From NCBI GenBank assembly GCA_029204225.1, contig CM055097.1:6777676-6841675 (forward strand): DNA of 64,000 bases. The letters are read 5' to 3'. Below the pieces are notes generated by a model, which saw only the letters and a list, made by a program, of their open reading frames with translations, made no database searches and was not told the origin of the DNA. Of the stretch, positions 52,509 through 63,530 are shown in pieces (position 1 is the first letter of the stretch; each line of letters starts with the position of its first letter). This stretch comes from Diphasiastrum complanatum. Taxonomy: Eukaryota > Streptophyta > Lycopodiopsida > Lycopodiales > Lycopodiaceae. A program made the translations under genes and the position numbers.

Positions 52509-52922
52509 TCAAGGTGTAACTATAACATAAAGAACCAAATAGAATGTGAATGAAATGATTCTTCCATGCTTCAAACTTTGAACTCTCTGAAAATTACAGC
52601 AACCAAACAATAAATGTGAGTGATGACCATTTGCTTGCTTGTATCCTCCAACTTTGTCCTTTCTTGATATGTCTCCACCATAAAACTTCATGAATGAGCC
52701 TCCATCTCCATTTTGCCACAAGATATCATCAGCACTTGATGACTTGGCCATGAATGAGTGACATAATGAACCTCTAGTAGCTTCATTTCCATTAGCAAAA
52801 TCAGCCAAGAATGCTAGTACAATCCCAACAACAAGATATTGCAAGACAATGTAGCTAGTTTGTCCATATATTGACAATTTGCACACATTCACATGAAATA
52901 GCTCAAACATGAGATAGAACAA
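52509..52922 (-). other. Open frame with hydrophobic segment, unrecognised
   Basis: 137 codons between the copia 3' LTR and the tandem-repeat LTR-like region. A hydrophobic run near VLQYLVVGIVLAFLADFA could span a membrane. No family recognised. It may be element-derived non-coding DNA that is open by chance. Confidence 0.25.
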
Positions 52923-53655
52923 GTAAAGTATGTCGAAAATAGGTGAGTAATGGAATGCAAAAACTTCCTACTTCCAATGCATGACTACACCTATCGAAAA
53001 TTGAACAAAGCAGTAGTGATGAAAATCACGTCCAATTTTTAGCAACTAACTCTCGCTTGATACTAAGTGAGTACGTAGCCAAACATAAAGTATTGAATTC
53101 TCAAACGATTTCTATCAGTTACAAAAGCAATACAGAGATGCATGCATTCTGACACAAACTGAATACAATAAGAAAATAGTATTGATTCAAAAAAACAAGA
53201 TCAGATGCTAATGAGTGCAAGACAATAGCGGATAGAAACTACAAACTCTGAAGTTGTCTCTGAGTAACTGAGAATAGGTCTGAAATAAGCAACTTTGTTG
53301 ATAAGCAGTTACACAATAGCACTCTAAAATAAATCTCTAAAAGACTGAGCTAGAATACTCAAGAGAGTTCAAGCTTGAAAGCTTGATAGAGAGCTAACAA
53401 CAATACTTTCTGATTGTGAACGAACTACTTGATGAGAGCGCAAGAAGCATCGTGTAATAACACTCAAATCCTTCACAATTCACAATGTTATTCAGGGCTT
53501 GATCATTAATAATGAGATGTATGAACAGCTGATTTATACTAAGTAATTAGGTCGTCAAATGTGATTGCCAGTTGGTTGGAGTCCGTTGGCATTTATTCGG
53601 TTCTTTCTCAGAAATTGATTGTTGATAAGCGATGATAATTGGCCGTAAATAGCCT

Positions 53656-53712
53656 GTCTGCATAAATGAACGTAAATTGTCATTCTGCATAAATGAATGT
53701 AAATTGTCACAG
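53656..53712. repeat. Two-copy 32-bp tandem repeat
   Basis: CTGCATAAATGAAyGTAAAT followed by TGTCA occurs at about 53658 and 53686. Confidence 0.75.
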
Positions 53713-53950
53713 ACGAAAAATGCGACACTACATTTTTACTCATGATTTTTGACAAGCAAAAAATGCGAAAAAGACGACACTACATTTTTGCACGTAATTC
53801 CTGACAGCAAAAAATACGAAAAAGATGACACTGCATTTTTGCACGTAATTCTTGACAGGCAAAAAATGCAAAAAAGATGACATTGCATTTTTATACGCAA
53901 TTCCTGACAAGCGAAAAATGCGAAAAAGCCAACACTGCATTTTTGCACGA
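53713..53950. repeat. Five ~57-bp tandem repeats
   Basis: Consensus words GACACTrCATTTTTGCACG, TAATTCyTGACA and GCAAAAAATGCGAAAAAG, repeated with a 57-bp step and 80-90% identity. The chance reading frame through it gives a repetitive Cys/Phe-rich peptide. Confidence 0.9.
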
Positions 53951-54197
53951 GATCCCCAATAGGCGATACTGTCGGGTTTATAGAGATAGAAAATGTGACA
54001 CTGTTGTCAAACTCCGTGTATTTCTGAAGAGTGTGTAGAAACACTTGCAATTCTGCTGAATGTATAAAGACACGAAAAAATCCGCAGAGCTGGATAAACA
54101 ATTGGATGGAGATTGAAAACCGAGTAATCGATTAGTAGGAAGGAGAATAATCCAACAAAGTAAACTTGAACAATACTTCCTTGCTGCTTCTTTGACT

Positions 54198-55640
54198 TTA
54201 CAAGTCTTCAATAACTTGAATAAACATATTCAAAACATCTTTGTCGAATGACCCTCTGATGCTCTTGACTAGCTCCAAATTGCCACCTTTCCTTTTGTGT
54301 TGTTGAAGCCCTTTGAGACCAACCTCTTGATCTTCCTCTTGAACATCAAAATCATTGAACAATTTTTTTTTTTCAGATCCATTACTTGATTTTTCAGCAT
54401 GAAAACCATGAGAACCAATATCCATTTGCATAGCATCATCTACACAAGACGATTCTCCAAAATGTGTGAGTAAAGCAAAAGGTGTCACTTCCACTTGCTT
54501 ACCTTTCTCTTGAACATCAAAGATATCAAAGATATGAATATCTTCAGACCTGAACCTCTGGAAATACTCCCTCTCAAATATATGATCTTGATCCAACAAG
54601 ATCCCATCAATGCTTGATTTTGAATTTCCACCAAGGTTATTGAAAACAATGCCACCATCTTAAATCAAAATATAGATTCCAACTTTCCATCCAACAACAT
54701 GAAGTAGAGTAGGTGAAGATGAATATCAAACCTAATAAATCCAGCCTTCTTGAGTCCATAACAAACCTCAATAAGCTCACCAATGAGATCTCCCTTGCCT
54801 TGAAGAAATTGCTCCATGTAGTCTCCTCCAACCAACCTTTTTGACATCTTGATCATGAGTGATCAATTCACAATCATAGAATCTTTTGAGTTGATGAAGA
54901 GATGTGAGATCCATGTCTTGGATCTTCCCAAGAACCATTCTTCCATTGCTCTTTCCTTCATAAGACTCCCTTTTAATGATTGCATCATAAGAAATAGAAA
55001 CCTCAAAGACATTAGAAGCCATGAAAAAAATGATTAGTACCTTCAACATAAGGATGATTGAAGTACTCTTTTTTTTCAAACAAGAACTTCTACTCAATGA
55101 TTTAGGTAATGACTCATATGATAATGATGCTTCCTCACTATCATTCACAATGACATCATTCAAAGTACATCCTACTTTGAACTCTTCACATACTTCTCTC
55201 ACCAAGTCTCTTGATAGAACCATTTGATCTACTCTCTTTATGAAGAAATGTGACTCCACTTGCTGAAAAGATAACTTTATTGGACTCATCACAAAAAAAT
55301 ATAGAAGAATCATCTTCTTCATGAATGCATCTAGCAACATCTTTTTTCCATATGATCAAAGAAATCATTAGCAACAACCTTTTCCAAGGAAGAACCTTCA
55401 CCACCTCCATTGATGAAGTTAGCTCTTTTCTTACCTCTTGCATGCCTGCACTTTCCATGAAGAGAACCATTGAAACACCATCATTATCCTCAAGAGTAGC
55501 CAAGTTAGCACAAAGATGAACATCTCCAAGAAGCATATTAGATCTTGACCTAGATCTAGCATAAGAAAGCTTGTTAGAATTTGCATAAGATCCACCAATC
55601 TTATTGATGCTAAAAGGAAACTTTGGAAAGTTGAGACCAA
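54198..55640 (-). pseudogene. Copia element 3 rearranged pol region with DGG-type RT
   Basis: From 55640 downward: a condensed integrase-hinge remnant (FFCDESNKVIFS, about 55295), then the segment shared with 27.6-28.3 kb (CTLNDVI.NDSEE, SYESLPK.LSRSSCL, SYDAIIKR.SYEGKSNGR). RT-like words follow: GGDYMEQFLQGKGDLIGELI, EVCYGLKKA, then (stop)DGGIVFNN at 54662-54640 and SIDGILLDQDHIFEREYF. After that, out of normal order, comes TPFALLTHFGESSCVDDAMQ, which resembles the integrase-RT hinge of other copia copies. The order is therefore scrambled and RNase H is missing. Confidence 0.55.
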
Positions 55641-55679
55641 TCTCCTTTTTCATTCCATCCTTTTTATTAGCCATAACAA

Positions 55680-56680
55680 AAGTATCAAGCTTGAAAAGTC
55701 TACCTTGTCTATTGCCCCTAGCAACCAAGATTTCTTTCTTTGTAATGAAACAAGCATCACCACCAAACTTTACCATGTATCCTTTCTCTATCATTTGACC
55801 AACACTTAACAAATTATTTGAAAGTGAAAGAATGTAAAGAACACCATCAAGTCTTTCTTTCCTATTAGTAGTAAAACAAATAGGAATTGAACCAATACCT
55901 TTGATCACAAACTTACCACCATTGGCCATGTTATCACTTTCTTGGCTCCATCATAAGTGACCAAAGAAGTAAAGAACTCCTTGTGACTAGTCATGTGTGA
56001 ACTAGCTCCACTATCAATCCACCATGAATCTTTGTCACCTTCACTTGATATTAGACTTGAAGAACACATCAAAAGAGAATGATAACCACCTAGACCTCAT
56101 CATTAGTAGTAAAGTTGATTTGCTTGCTACCTTCATCTCTTTGCTTCTTCAAACATTCATTAGCAAAATGCCCTTTGATTCCACTATAAAAGCATTTCAA
56201 CTTAGACTGATCTTTCTTGTTGCCAAAAGAAGAAGTCTCACCTTGATCTTGACCCTTTGACCACTTGCCTTTGCCTTTGCCCTTGAACTTGCCTTTGATG
56301 AACATAGCCTCCTCTTCATTATGAGATGTTGATGTAGATCCACCTCCTCTTGATTGAAGCCTAAACTCCTCATTCGCCAAGATCTCTTGAAAATCCACAA
56401 TACTTGGCAAAGTCTTTTGAATAGCAAAACTTTGAACAAGATTAGAATGATCATCCAACAAGCCATTAAGTATAACTTGAACACGTTCTAGCTCCTTAAT
56501 GCTTTCATCAATACATGCTAGCTCATAATTAAATGATTTAACTCTCAAAACAAAAGCATGAGTACTCTCTTCCTTCTTTTGAGAACCTTGAAAGATGTTT
56601 CTCCTAAGAGTAAGAACTCTTGATGTAGACTTGGATTCATAAAGCTTCTTCAAAGCTTTCCAAGCCTTCAAAGATGATGT
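55680..56680 (-). pseudogene. Copia element 3 gag-protease
   Basis: Gag: KAWKALKKLYESKSTSR, HAFVLRVKSFNYELA and ILNGLLDDHSNLVQSFAI (56671-56400), with a lysine/glycine-rich basic stretch near 56290. The zinc knuckle is damaged (CFYSGIKGHFANEC: second Cys to Ser). Protease WWIDSGASSHMTS at about 56030-55990 keeps DSG. Then LSLSNNLLSVGQMI and LFKLDTF. Two frame changes (near 56090 and 55930) break it. Strongly similar in layout to the gag-protease of the younger element. Confidence 0.8.
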
Positions 56681-57772
56681 GCACTTACCAATCTCCTTGA
56701 GAATAGTGAAATCTTGATCAACCTATGATCTATCTTCAAACTAATGATTCTTGCCACTTTATAAGATTGAAACACACTCAAATGAAGTTCAGAAACCTCA
56801 CAAACTAGAGATCCAATCAAAATTAGAGTTTTGACAAAATCACAAAAAATTGAATATCTCAAATTCTATATGCAATTTTTAAAAACTCGATATATCATCT
56901 TGTAGCCTCTAATGAGAACTTCCTAATGCACCAAAAATCAGCTGATTCCAGTAAACCAAGTGTGAAATCAGAATTGATCAAGTATATAAACCTATATTGA
57001 GTTTTGACCTACAAAAGATCAATTCTACATATGCAAAAATACTGATTTTTGAGTAGAAATCAATCTAGCATGCTCTAGCATTGGTAACTCCTCCAAATCT
57101 TTGATAAATGTGGTTGATCATTTTATAACCTGAAACAAAATAGCTCTGATACCATGTGAAGGATTTTAGATCATTCAAGATCCAAATCCATGTCCCTGAT
57201 CTTTGGTTACAAAGAAGAGAAAACCAACAATCCTGTCGATGTAGAAAAATCAGCATCTACATACAAAATGAGATGCAAACTCTAAGAGATACTGATCAAA
57301 CATGAACCAAAACATAGAATATAGTTGCTTTCCATACAAGTATAGTATCCTACTGCATTTCACACGTGTGGAACCAAAAATAATAATAAATGATCATTCT
57401 ACACATAGAATTGCACCAATGAGTAATAGAATCCAAAGAGAACCATGTATAAGGATGAAATGAGAGAGAGAAGAGAGAAGATCCCTTTCTCCACGAGTTA
57501 CAACAATATCTAGCAGGTCCATACCCTACTTTGCCACTTGCTTTCCCTCCAATATGAAAAACCCTACTATTTTGGGACTAGATTTAATGTACTCAAAGTT
57601 CAAATTTGAATCTCTCAAAATCGACTATCAATTTTCCCACACTTTCAAAAAGTGTTCATTGAATGTATTTTAAACTAATATAATTTTAAAATTTTTATCT
57701 CTAAGTCAAATGAGTTTTGGCCTCAATTGACAATTTACCAAAATATGACTAAACTTGTTGAAATCTCTCACA

Positions 57773-59264
57773 ATGGTAACATGGTTTTCGAGCTTCCACC
57801 TACTTTTGGCCATATTGTTGGCATGGATGGTTGGATGATGGCCATATTTGGTCCAAACCTGTGACAAGCAATGTATCATTCGAAGGAGTAGTATGAATCA
57901 ACTACTATGTAGGTATCCTAGAATGCCAAAGAGTAACATGTCCTCATTTTCAGAACAATTGTACAAGGAACAACAAATTTTTCAAAGGAACAAAGAAGAA
58001 AAAATGTCAAATTGGACTAATGGTTAATGGTGCCGAATCTCTTGTTTGTGCCTTCTGCAAGAAAGTAGTGGCGTGTGTTGGATCACGCTCATGTGTCATG
58101 TACTATGTGATGCCTAGAGACCATTGCCTATCAAGGTTGATGGTCCAAGATGGAAAACATTTTCATGACGTGCAGCTTGGTACATCCAAGGGTTGTATCA
58201 AAAAAACACGTTTGCTTGTGGAAAGGGTGGTCAACGTTGATAGATCTACTAGGCCAAGGAAGGTTCAGATGAGCATAGCCAAAGAGTTACTCAAGACATC
58301 AATAGTAAAGGAGGATCGAATGAAATTTGAGACAATTAGAGATGTGGAACTCACAAACTTTTTCAAGGAGCTAGTGCCTTTAGTGGAGAACAAAAGGTAT
58401 ACCTTTGGCATCTATAATCTATCGCGTGTCTTTGCTCGTGATGTTCTCTAAGTATGATTGCCTTGAACACAATTTCCAGGTTACAGAGGATTGTTACCAC
58501 TGCTCGAAACAATGCATTGCCTTTGAGAGATGGACTTGACAATTTGCTATTGCTAAAAAAGAATTCCATATATGAATTCTTTCATGGCGGTCGATTTCCC
58601 AGGCAAGGATTGTCCCACAAACATTGTTTTGTCTTGAAGATGTCCACATAAGGGCCTGATCCTAGTGTTGACCTTGTTAGCCGTATGCAGAAAACCTCCA
58701 ACGGAGATCTTAGGAATGTTTGGATACAATTCGATCACACCAAACGAGTATTGGGTTGGTCAACTATGGCCTGCCACGTGCATGATCCAAGGTATTTTAT
58801 TGCTGCATTGATTTCTGAACTGAAAGCATCGTAATTATTTTTGTTCTCAAGTGAATCATGCAAAACTTGTTATTTATTATTGTTGGTCATGCAACATTCA
58901 GGAATTGCTTACAATTGCAATTGCCACTTGTGAAATGAAGGAGGAAGACACCGAAGCCCAAGTCCTTTTTTGAAATATGTTGAACATGGAACAAGCAAGA
59001 CACAAGAATGCACGCTTTTGTGGCTTCATGGAAGATGACATGCATACTGCACTAGATTCTATCGAAATTTCAACTTATTTCAACTGTCCTGATCCAATAG
59101 TCCACGCGACAGCCACTTTCGCCCGGAACTTAGAATATTTAATGGGCATTGAAACGAAATGGGACAATTTCCTCCCACCCATATTCTTTGATCCAAATAA
59201 AGCGCTCGCCTCGGAGAAAGTTGAAGATCAACTTCTAGTAGTGCGAGTCTACTACCGAACATGA
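57773..59264 (+). pseudogene. Unrecognised ORF cluster
   Basis: Three frames on + (58020-58451, 58454-58651, 58977-59264) separated by stops. The first is 143 codons with a CAFCKK knuckle-like start and IRDVELTNFFKELVPLVENK. The last has FCGFMEDDMHTALDSIEIST, TFARNLEYLMGIETKWDNFL and PPIFFDPNKAL. I do not recognise the family. Spacing and decay suggest a transposon gene. Not part of the neighbouring copia, which ends at 57772. Confidence 0.35.
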
Positions 59265-59461
59265 CTCCTTAGTGATCCCTAGACGCGCAGATTCCAGGCA
59301 TGGGTCGACCAAAGCCGTGCCCAAGAACTTGAAGAATATCGACCGAATTAGTTTTATGGAAGATGTTATAGGCTACCTTATCCACCAGAGGCAGGCCAAG
59401 AAAACTTTGTACTGAACCGGTAGAGTGCCAAGGGACCGACACTACTTTAGGTCGTGGGTCC

Positions 59462-60315
59462 TGTTGGGGGTATTCCCAACACATTGTAAATAAATAAAAT
59501 TGAAAAATAAAAATAGTTGTGAGAGTCGTGGCATTTTGTGTGTATAAGCCCATGGCTCAATGAGCACACAAGTCAAGTTGTAGATAGAATAGAGGACTTG
59601 GGCCTTTTTGCAAATAAAATAAAACTTGAGGCCACAATGTCAAGTTAATAAACTTAGTGTAAAACTTTCTAAGTTGGGTCACTCACATGAATTATGTGAA
59701 CTTTTTTAGGACCCTTGGATTAGATTGGGTCCAAGATGGATGGTTAAGATTAGTGCACATATTTTTAGAAGTAGCCAATAGGATTTTGGGACAAGGGCCT
59801 TTCCCATTGATAAAAAGACACCTCTTGTACCATATTTCCATGCTTAATGAGGAGGAAACTCTACCATTTTTGGAAGAGAAGCATCCTCATTTGCTATTCA
59901 ATGCTTGCTACTGTTTTTGTTGTTGTTTCTCTTGCTTTCAAGTTCATGCTCTTTCTTGTTTTCAATAGTTAAAGTTTCTCCTTTAGCAAGTAAAATGAGC
60001 AAGTGAGCTAACCTCCACCCTCACTCTCCCTTTCTCTACTCTCTCTCTATCTAATTTTCTCTCTCCCTTTCTCTACTTCTTTTCTTATAACTCTCTCTCT
60101 CTCTCCCTCTCTTTTCACTACAATCATGATGAATGTATGGATACTATAGGAAGGGGTAGTGTTAAGATGGTGTAGTGTCAGTGAAAAAAGTAGAGAGCAA
60201 CTAAAGATAACATCTAAGCTAGGTTAGGATCCTATCCAAGTGTTCTAACCCTCTTTGGCAGGCGGAAGGGCTACTCACCGACCAAATCTACATCCCTACA
60301 GTAGTATTCCCAACA
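59462..60315. mobile_element. Possible LTR (854 bp) with palindromic termini
   Basis: Begins TGTTGGGGGTATTCCCAACA and ends GTAGTATTCCCAACA, i.e. TG...CA with inverted ends. It interrupts the minus-strand gene at 60316 in mid-domain. Flanking 5-bp words (GGTCC, AAAAC) do not match and the left flank is not the missing part of that gene, so it is a recombined LTR rather than a clean solo LTR. Contains CT-rich runs at 60040-60115. Confidence 0.45.
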
Positions 60316-62500
60316 AAAACATGATGTAGATGATGACCTCTCAATGCAATATAGTGATGACGCATCGTGACGTCGGGAGTTGTCTCTATTGCATTTTTAA
60401 GGTCGTCACATGTTTTGCATTTGGACATTCTTTGTCTTGTTGGAGTCTTGACATGTCCAAACTCTTGTTTCCACATCTTGTCGAGTGTGGATCTTGAAAC
60501 TTCAGGAATACATGTTTCTTTAAGTTGTGTATTTATAGTTTTGAAGACGTCACGTTTATGCATGCTGAGTGGGAGATGATGTTCACAAATAACCATACCA
60601 TCTTTTGATTTATGTTGTAGATGTCGTTGAGGCAACACGTGTTTTTCCAAAATCTCATGCATTATTATGGCCAGCCCTTTTGAAGAATGTCCACATTGCT
60701 TGAATGTGCCAGTGTTTCCATGAAACTTGCACACAATGGAATAACGTGTCTCAGCAATTACTTGCCAAAACATTCCATGGGAGATTTCCAATAGATTATG
60801 ATATGCTTTTATGCATGCAGCTTTACCATCCAACGTAGGTTTGAAGCGCAATTTGGGTTCCTCCGGATATCAAACATTGCGTTTGACATTTCTTGTCTAT
60901 GAAAAAAACATTTGAACATCTGCAATAACTGATTATGCTTGTCAGCTCTTCGTTTTCTCCACACACCTAGTCGCAAGTCTTCACATTCTCTGTAGGTGAT
61001 TTGTTGAATGCACAACTTATTACAACATGGTTGCGTTAACGTTTCCCTTATATTTTCTGATGATAAAACATATTTTGCCTTTTTCGGTGCAACATAAATA
61101 TTGGACATACTTGAGGCTCTCTTTGCAGATCTTCAAAAAGTCAATCTGCTTGTGACCATCTTGATCTTGTAGGATCATTTATCATACTAACATCATATAA
61201 TATGTTGCTTGTATAATCATGTTCATCGAAATCAGACTTCAAAAAATTACGTTGGGTGAATATATTTGCACTTGCCAAAATTGAAGATTTTGGTGTATGC
61301 TTTGTTTGAATGCTAATTTGATAATGACGTCTTTTATTTTTGTTGTTATCAACAACCTCTCCAACATCCTCCACACCTATAAAAATATCCAAGTTGTATG
61401 CTGATGTAGATATATTATGAGTAACCACATCCTCGACATCTGTTAAGATATCCGAGTTATACACCGATCTTGACATATTACAATCATGAGAAATATCTTC
61501 AATTCCTATCAAGATATCCGAGTTATAGCTACTTGATCTTGACATATTATGATCATGAGAAATATCTTCGATTCATATCAACATATCCGAGTTATAGTTA
61601 CTTGTTCTTGACATATTACAATCATGAGAAATACCTTTGATTTTTGTCAAGCTATCTGAGTTATAGTTACTTGATCGTGACATATTATGATCATGAGAAA
61701 TATCTTCGAATACTATCAAGATATCTAAGTTATAGCTACTTGATCTTGTTGTATTGCAATCAACGGATCTGTTTTCGACATCTACTGACCTTGTCGACGT
61801 TTTTTGGATGCTGCCTCTTTTTTAACCACAAGAATGGCCTGACATTTTCTTGATGCTGCTCTTATTTGAACGTTTAGAATTTTACGTAAAGCACTCACTT
61901 AATGATTCAATAAATGATACATGTTCTCTCTTTTTAGAGTGCAAAGATAATTTTGACAAACACCGAATTATTGTTTGATTTTGTATGTAGAAAAGGTCTC
62001 TGTTATCTATCATGGCATTCACAATATTTTCTTTTGTTGTAATTGAAGTCAACTTCACAATAACAAGAAAGTTTTTTTCATTGGGATAGTAGCCTCTAAA
62101 TTTAGTAGTGAAAACTACTACCCCTTCAAAATCCATACAATCAACAATGTCATCAATGTTGTATAATGGACAGTTGGCAAGAACGAGTTCATTCATGTTG
62201 ACAATATCTACATTATCTCACAAGATTTTTTTTGCAATGACATCGATGAAAATATAGTTGTAAACATCTCCTAGGCGATCAAAATCACCATGAGGGTATG
62301 GCAAAGGACAATCCATTCTAAACGCCTTTGAAATCAGGACCACACTTTTATCCGTACCAACTTCTCTAAAAAAACATGTTCCATTTGATTCAGCAGTTAA
62401 GACATTTCCAAATGCAACCACTTCTTTCCAAAAAAATAAAACAACTGGAACATTTTCTCTTGAGCAGTCCATGTAGTGACCTTGAAAAAAAACCATAAGT
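60288..62500 (-). pseudogene. Decayed multi-block transposon-type gene of a zinc-rich family
   Basis: Blocks on minus: 62496-62218 (HYMDCSRENVPVVLFFWKEV, FRMDCPLPYPHGDFDRLGDV), a TGA, 62196-61882 (DCMDFEGVVVFTTKFRGYYP), tandem-repeat block 61760-61430, 61545-61141, 61108-60809 (PCCNKLCIQQITYRECEDLR) and 60851-60288 (HGNTGTFKQCGHSSKGLAII, HLPLSMHKRDVF, TLDKMWKQEFGHVKTP, SKCKTCDDLKNAIE). The CC..LC..IT..EC, HGN.G and SKC..C..LK words belong to a multi-copy protein family I associate with putative DDE-type transposons in seed-free plants and other eukaryotes, but I cannot name it. It is cut at about 60313 before the expected catalytic part. Confidence 0.5.
61436..61760 (-). repeat. 69-bp (23-codon) tandem repeats in the transposon-type gene
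   Basis: The word ATATCcGAGTTATA recurs at about 61448, 61514, 61583, 61652 and 61721 (steps 66, 69, 69, 69). Translated on minus, the unit is MSRSSxYNSDILI.IEDISHD. The step is a multiple of three, so frame is kept; one unit has a stop. Confidence 0.9.
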
Positions 62501-62609
62501 ACACTTTATGTTATGATTTGCAATGCTATTAAAAATATAATCAGCAAAATTATAAAACTGTAATAAAATTATAATTAGTAAAATTATGAGACTCTAACAA
62601 AATTATGAA

Positions 62610-62895
62610 ATCTTAGCCCTTAAGTGGCCCTTAGCACATAGTTGTTGGCCGTTGGCACTTGGCCCTTGCCCCTAGGCCGTTAACCCTCGGCCCTTAATGC
62701 TAGGCCCTTAACCTCGGCCCTTAGCCTAAGCACTTCGCCCTTAACTTTTAGGCCTTGGCCCTTGCCCCTAGGCCCTTCTCCGTAGGCTCTTAGTCTTAGC
62801 ACTTGGCCCTTGGCCCTTGGTCCTTACCCCTTAACCCTTAGCCTTAGCCTTAGCCTTAGCCCTTTGGCCCTTAATCCTAGCCCTTAGGCCTTGAC
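62610..62895. repeat. Degenerate GGCCCTTAG-type minisatellite
   Basis: About 285 bp made almost entirely of GGCCCTTAG, GGCCCTTGG, CCTTAGCC and TAGGCCCTT words in irregular register, flanked by T-rich DNA. GC content is sharply higher than the surroundings. Confidence 0.85.
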
Positions 62896-63046
62896 TTTTT
62901 TTTTTTTTTTTTAAGTATATTTTGTTTTTTTTTTCTTGGCGTTATAATTATTTTTGTATTTATTTAAGATTTTTTACTAGTTTACAATTCAATTTCTGAT
63001 TTTTAATTGCTCTTTTTAATATTTAATATTTTTTTTATTTTTTACA

Positions 63047-63088
<42 letters not shown>

Positions 63089-63530
63089 CATACATACACA
63101 CATATATATATTCTATATCTCATTTTTTAAGTTTTATATTAAGGTTAAATTCTTTTAAGGCTTTCTAGACTTTTTTTTATAAGGTTTTTAAGTTTTTTAG
63201 AGATTTTAAGTTTGTATTACGGTTTTTTATAAGATTTAGCCCCATTTTTAGTATTATTCCTCTTTTTTTTCATTTATTAAAGTTTTTATTATTATTTACG
63301 ATTGTTTAAGAGTACCCATCTTGTTTTTTTTTTAATTTTTACATTTTCTAATTGTTTTTAGAGTTTTTTTTTAGTGTTATATTTTTTTTTTACTTTTTTC
63401 ATTTTTTAGATAAATTGTTTTTTGGGATTTTCTTACACTTTTGATTTTTTTTTAGATTTTTTTAGTTTTTTTAAGCTTATTTTGGTCAGACCAACAACCC
63501 GTAAGTTAATTGTGACTATAAGAGAATTGG
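62896..63530. repeat. T-rich tract with (TA)n and (CATA)n
   Basis: Long T runs throughout; (TA)n at 63049-63080 followed by CATA units to about 63108. No gene. Confidence 0.8.

Larger units (their letters stand above)
53060..54180 (-). mobile_element. LTR-like segment with a tandem-repeated U3
   Basis: Near 53050-53062 the minus strand reads TTAGTATCAAGCGAG, a decayed primer-site-like word. The segment to the right resembles a copia LTR on the minus strand and contains five ~57-bp tandem repeats (53713-53950). It interrupts the older copia element. No second LTR copy was found, so this is tentative. Confidence 0.4.
46628..57772 (-). mobile_element. Older copia element (element 3), split by a younger copia
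   Basis: 5' LTR (minus) at 57155-57772, with primer site complement GCTCTGATACCA at 57143-57154. 3' LTR at 46628-47146 plus 52266-52331, interrupted by the younger element. LTR copies share GATGCAAACTCTAAGAGATA, GAACCATGTATAA and GAGTTTTGGCCTCAA at clearly lower identity than the inner pair. The 3' LTR lacks its outer ~70 bp. A purine-rich tract (minus GAAGAGGGAG) borders the 3' LTR at 52332-52345. Internal coding is decayed and rearranged. Confidence 0.85.

Noticed and set aside
53713-53950. CRISPR-like regular spacing
   Set aside because: Repeats are contiguous tandem units without unique spacers, in a eukaryotic retroelement setting.
53713-54101. 121-codon Cys/Phe-rich repetitive frame
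   Set aside because: Translation of a non-coding 57-bp tandem repeat.
62640-62890. Interstitial telomere repeat
   Set aside because: Units are CCCTTAG/GGCCCTT, not CCCTAAA, and the register is irregular.
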